Assembly (NCBI GenBank): GCA_013397455.1
Contig: VYZB01000532.1
Span: forward strand, 534,590 to 598,589
Direction: 5' to 3'
Length of the DNA stretch: 64,000 bases
Source of the DNA: Crotophaga sulcirostris
Lineage: Eukaryota > Chordata > Aves > Cuculiformes > Crotophagidae
Shown here: piece by piece, positions 60,606 to 64,000 of the stretch
Layout: each line of letters opens with the position of its first letter
Numbering within the stretch: the first letter of the stretch is position 1
Notes under the pieces: generated by a model
What the model saw: the letters and a program-made list of their open reading frames with translations, nothing else
Databases searched by the model: none
What the model was told of the DNA's origin: nothing
Position numbers and translations under genes: made by a program

Positions 60606-60775
60606 ACGATAGATTGATTTCAGAACTAATGATAATTGAAGTATTAATAATATCCAGAGTAATAACTAGAGTTTCATTCAGCATTAATTCCTCTTACGAG
60701 CTCACCCGTAAACAACTGATTGTTGATCTGACAGCTTTTTACAACCCATAGCATCATTGTCCATATTTATCTGAA
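60606..60775. other. Possible conserved non-coding element
   Basis: Dense TAAT words (CTAATGATAATTGAAG, AGTATTAATAATATCC, CAGCATTAATTCC) and CTCACCCGTAAACAAC, a forkhead-like core. It lies between a MIR-like copy and a CR1. Inference from composition. Confidence 0.3.
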
Positions 60776-60820
60776 GTCCCAAACTGCATTTCTAAAAACC
60801 ATTTTGCCACTGGCTCCTGG

Positions 60821-61162
60821 AAGACCTTACAGGAGTCTTCCAGTACTGAAGGGGGCTCCAGGAAAGCTGGGGAGGGGCTCTTGATCAGGGAGTGCAGGGA
60901 TAGGATGAGGGGAACAGGTTTAAGCAGCAAGAGGGGAGATTGAGATGAGATCTTAAGAAGAAATGTTTTCCTGTGAGGGTGGTGGAGCCCTGGCCCAGGT
61001 TGCCCAGAGCAGTGGTGGCTACCCCACCCCTGGAGGTGTTGAAGACCAGGTTGGATGGGGCTTTGAGCCCTCTGATCCAGTGGGAGGTGTCCCTGCCCAT
61101 GGCAAGGGGGATGGAACTGGATGGCCTTTGAGGTCCCTTCCAACCTAAACCATTCTATGGTT
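60821..61162 (+). mobile_element. CR1 LINE fragment, 3' end
   Basis: Plus-strand text: 'cagtactgaagggggctcca', 'gaaagctggggaggggctct', 'tgatcagggagtgcagggat', 'gtgagggtggtggagccctg', 'tggaggtgttgaagaccagg', 'gtgggaggtgtccctgccca', 'aacctaaaccattctatgg'. About 340 bases. Oriented opposite to the copy at 59171. Confidence 0.95.
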
Positions 61163-61908
61163 TGTATTCCAGGCTTTTTTTTCCTTCAATAGTTTTGCAC
61201 AAGTTTGACAAAATACCCACCTTTGAACCAAAAAGGTGCAAACTTCCCAGGCTCAGTGCTGCAACACAAAACCCACCTTTATGGGAACATAGAGAGACTC
61301 ATTTCTCTCAGAAATATTTGTCCTCGAAACAAAGGCCCACCAGGCTGTTGGTGTCCCAACAAAAAATTAGCTCATCTGCCTAAGAAACAGCTTGCACACT
61401 TGTTTACTTTAGCAAGTGGACTTGGATTTGCCATCTTAGTGCAAGTGAAAAATCTGGAATGTTAAAAATCCTGTGTTTCATTGATAATAATTTGTATGTC
61501 TCACACTGGAAAGCTTTTCTGAATGACAAGTGCAGGGTAAAATACAGTCAGTGGTGTTTATATTATTTTTTTTTCTAATAGGCTTTATATAATAACTCCT
61601 GTAACAATTAATCCTAGCACAGAGGCTGAAATTATCTACAGTACAAGAAGATAGCATGAAAATAAAATATTTTACTAAAAAATGCGCTCTGGTTTAAAAA
61701 CACTTAGTTATGTGAAAGGATTTGGCTTTCTTCCTTTTGTAGTGCTTCTTTAATAAAGAACAGCAGTGAGTTAAGGGGAGTTGGGCAATTATTATATTAT
61801 ACTATAATTTGCATTTCTTGGCAATGGTTATGTCAAAAAGTGTTGAAAAATTACATTTCAATAAAATATTTAAATTGCTGACATAGCCTGTGATTTCCTG
61901 TACTACAT
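61163..61908. other. Gene-free AT-rich sequence
   Basis: No gene is seen. AT-rich from 61470 with TAAT words and an intact GAATGCGCTC-free, low-CpG texture. No repeat is recognised. Confidence 0.4.
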
Positions 61909-62170
61909 AGGATGAGAGGAAACGGCCTCAACTTGTGCCAGGGGAGGTTTAGATCGGATATTCGGGAATATTACTTCACTGAAAGGATTGTCAAGCATTG
62001 GAACAGTCTGCCCATGTAAGAGGTTGAGTCACCATGCCTGGAGGTATTTGAAGGACATGTAGACAGCACTTAGGGACATGGTTTAGTGGTGGTCTTGGCA
62101 GTCTTATATTTATGGTTGGAGTTGATGGTCTTAAAGGTCTTTTCTAACCTAAATGATTCTACGATCCTAT
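61909..62170 (+). mobile_element. CR1 LINE fragment, older subfamily
   Basis: Plus-strand text: 'aggatgagaggaaacggcct', 'caacttgtgccaggggaggt', 'ttactTCACTGAAAGGATTG', 'aagcattggaacagtctgcc', 'agtcaccatgcctggaggta', 'cttagggacatggtttagtg', 'taaaggtcttttctaaccta', then 'gattctacgatcctat'. A well-known avian CR1 wording, moderately diverged here. No coding part. Confidence 0.95.
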
Positions 62171-63390
62171 AGACTAATGGAAAGACAGCAACTCATTCTG
62201 AATTTCTCTCTGAATGACAAATAGATATATTTATGGACCATATAGACTAAATCACAGCAAATGCCCTAAATATGGATCTACAGGAACCTATTCCCAGCTC
62301 CAGGACTATCCTCCAGGTGTGGGAATCCTACACCTGAGGGCAGTCCAAAATCAGAGCCCAGCACAAGAAAAACATGCTGGGGCTAAAAGCAAAATATTGT
62401 AAGGGGTAGAAGGGGCAGAAGTTAGTGTTTTCCAACATTTCACTAAAGATAAGAGTGTAAGCTGATGAAGAGAACTTATTTACTGTCCTTTTCCTCAAAA
62501 GCAATACAAGGAAGAGACGTGAGGCACAGCAAGCCCTAGCTGGACATTCGTGTCCCAGCCAACTCCACCTTCCTGCACACACACACACAAGACACCATCA
62601 CTGCTCCATCCTCCTCCTCCCAGCTGAAGAGCCAGATTCTCCCCTTGCTCCTCTCCAGCAGACTTTGCACTGCCAGCACTGCCCAGAGAACTGGAGCAGA
62701 AAGACAAACCAGAGTATTGGTCACGGCTCCCCTCCTCAAATGAATACCTGCAGCCAGCCCCACTCTTACCCATCCTTGCCAAAACAAGCTCCAAATAAAC
62801 TTATTAGAATATTTCATCTATTATCTCTATCTCATCCTGACAGCTCTGAGTTAACATGCAGGAAAAGAAGTTCAGTGCTTGTAGGATGTTCTCCAGGTCT
62901 CATCCATAGACTGGGCACAAAATACTCTCTACACAGACACCAAAAAGCAAGACTATGCTTCAGGTGGCCAAAGCAAGACATCTAGGAAGGATTCTGCTTT
63001 CAGTAATTGGGTTGTCAGCACCTCCTGAACTTGGAATCTTCTTGGTGTTCAGTGTGGCCATGTCAATCAAGCTGCCACATCAACTGAGGCAGCTCCATCG
63101 CTGGCCCACCTAAACGAGGCACCAAGAAATGGTCACAGTGAGTACAATAAAACACACGGGCAGGGCTGTGTTAATTTACAGACTCCTGCATCTCAGCTGT
63201 GGATGCAAAAAGGTTTGACAGAGGCACCACCTTGTAGCAGGAAGGAGCTGAAGAACTGACCATCACAGGTTAGAGCAGCTCAGACTGTAAATGGGGCTTT
63301 GTTGCCTGAATACAGGTGTCCAGTGTCACCTGAGATGTTCTTGGGTGTCCTGGCTGGCCTCCAGCAGCTGAGCTGGGGAGGCACAGAACT
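62171..63390. other. Gene-free unique sequence
   Basis: No repeat or gene is recognised. A CA run lies at 62575-62588. Open frames on both strands near 62500-62985 overlap each other and show no family motif. Confidence 0.45.
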
Positions 63391-63617
63391 CACAGTATCA
63401 CAAGGTTGGAAAGGACCTCTGAGATCATCGAGTCCAACCTAGAACCCAACACCAACACCATCCCATCATCTAAACCATGGCACTGAGTGCTTCATCCAAT
63501 CTCCCCTTAAACACCTCCAGGGTTGGCGACTCCACCACCTCCCTGGGCAGCACATTCCAGTGGCCAATCACCCTTTCAGGGAAGAACTTTTTCCTAATAT
63601 CAAGCCTAAACCTCCTG
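63391..63617 (-). mobile_element. CR1 LINE fragment, GATACTGT-tail subfamily
   Basis: Reverse-complement text: 'cacagtatcacaaggttgga', 'gacctctgagatcatcgagt', 'aaaccatggcactgagtgct', 'ggttggcgactccaccacct', 'ccagtggccaatcacccttt', 'ttcctaatatcaagcctaaa'. Differs from the copy at 54726 at only a modest number of positions. Confidence 0.95.
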
Positions 63618-63887
63618 CAAGTCCTCTGCCAGACCCACCAGTGCTCCACAGGTGTCTCAGGGACTTCCAGGCATCTCGGATGCTCCTGAAAACCACGTTC
63701 AGACAACTGACGTGAACCCTGTGCCACAGCACTTTGTGAGGACAAGTCACAGCTAAGAAATGACCAAAAAAATCCACCCAGAAGGCATTTCTTTTCCCAC
63801 CAGAGCAAACCTCCCACAAGAGGACCCAATCGTTGTGGTTATCAGCGAGTGCACACGAAAGGTTCTTTTATCCTCGACAACCTGTGG
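63618..63887. other. Gene-free unique sequence
   Basis: No gene or repeat is recognised between the last CR1 and the terminal tandem array. Confidence 0.4.
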
Positions 63888-63941
63888 ATTTACCTACATT
63901 TACCTACAGATTTACCTACATTTACCTACAGATTTACCTAC
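63888..63941. repeat. Short tandem array, 22-base period
   Basis: Five copies of the core ATTTACCTAC, alternately joined directly or through AG, give a 22-base higher-order unit. The copies are identical, which suggests recent expansion. Period and boundaries are read directly. Confidence 0.9.
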
Positions 63942-64000
63942 ACCATCAGTATGAAAATAAACACAGAGGGCAGGCACACTCACACGGCAAACCCTGGTGC

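Noticed and set aside
63470..63829. 119-codon minus-strand frame with a '[14 protein letters not shown]' type segment
   Set aside because: That part is the CR1 3' region in translation; the remainder has no known motif.
1..64000. Search for tRNA, rRNA, CRISPR array, LTR pair or mitochondrial insert
   Set aside because: No cloverleaf, rRNA core words, spaced direct repeats, paired LTRs or mitochondrial gene text was seen by eye on either strand.

Overview
The window reads as nuclear DNA of a bird. The main evidence is 18 recognisable fragments of CR1 LINEs. All are cut at the 5' end, and several end in the octamer tails typical of avian CR1 (ATTCTATG-type or GATACTGT-type). A handful of old amniote repeats (MIR-like SINEs, palindromic MITE-like remnants) lie between them. 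I saw no Alu, L1, LTR pair, bacterial operon, rRNA, tRNA or CRISPR. The species cannot be read from the sequence. The CR1 wording looks like that of many neoavian birds, but that is an impression, not a test.

I found no protein-coding gene I would defend. Every open frame is short (longest 193 codons), none shows a domain I know, and many of the longer ones lie inside CR1 copies. The window is best described as intergenic or deep intronic gene-desert sequence. A very large intron cannot be excluded, because no flanking exon is visible.

Layout: 1-9370 is almost free of young repeats and has several AT-rich, homeodomain-site-like blocks that look like conserved non-coding elements, plus one MIR-like SINE. 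9371-10425 is a compact cluster of three CR1 copies around a purine-rich spacer. 10426-36249 is again repeat-poor: one CR1 (23211-23443), MIR-like SINEs, a foldback MITE-like remnant at about 27998-28250 and a smaller one at 34811-34890. From 36250 to the end the CR1 density rises sharply, with 14 of the 18 copies in both orientations. A 105-base run of N at 48297-48401 is flanked by an identical 95-base sequence on both sides, most simply an assembly artefact.

No new gene system is evident. The observations most worth checking are the false duplication at the gap, the long foldback element, a perfect 12+3+12 hairpin abutting the 5' end of a truncated CR1 (58001-58027), and the candidate conserved non-coding block at about 39640-40080. 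All calls come from reading by eye. Repeat boundaries are approximate to about 10 bases and conserved-element calls are guesses without an alignment.
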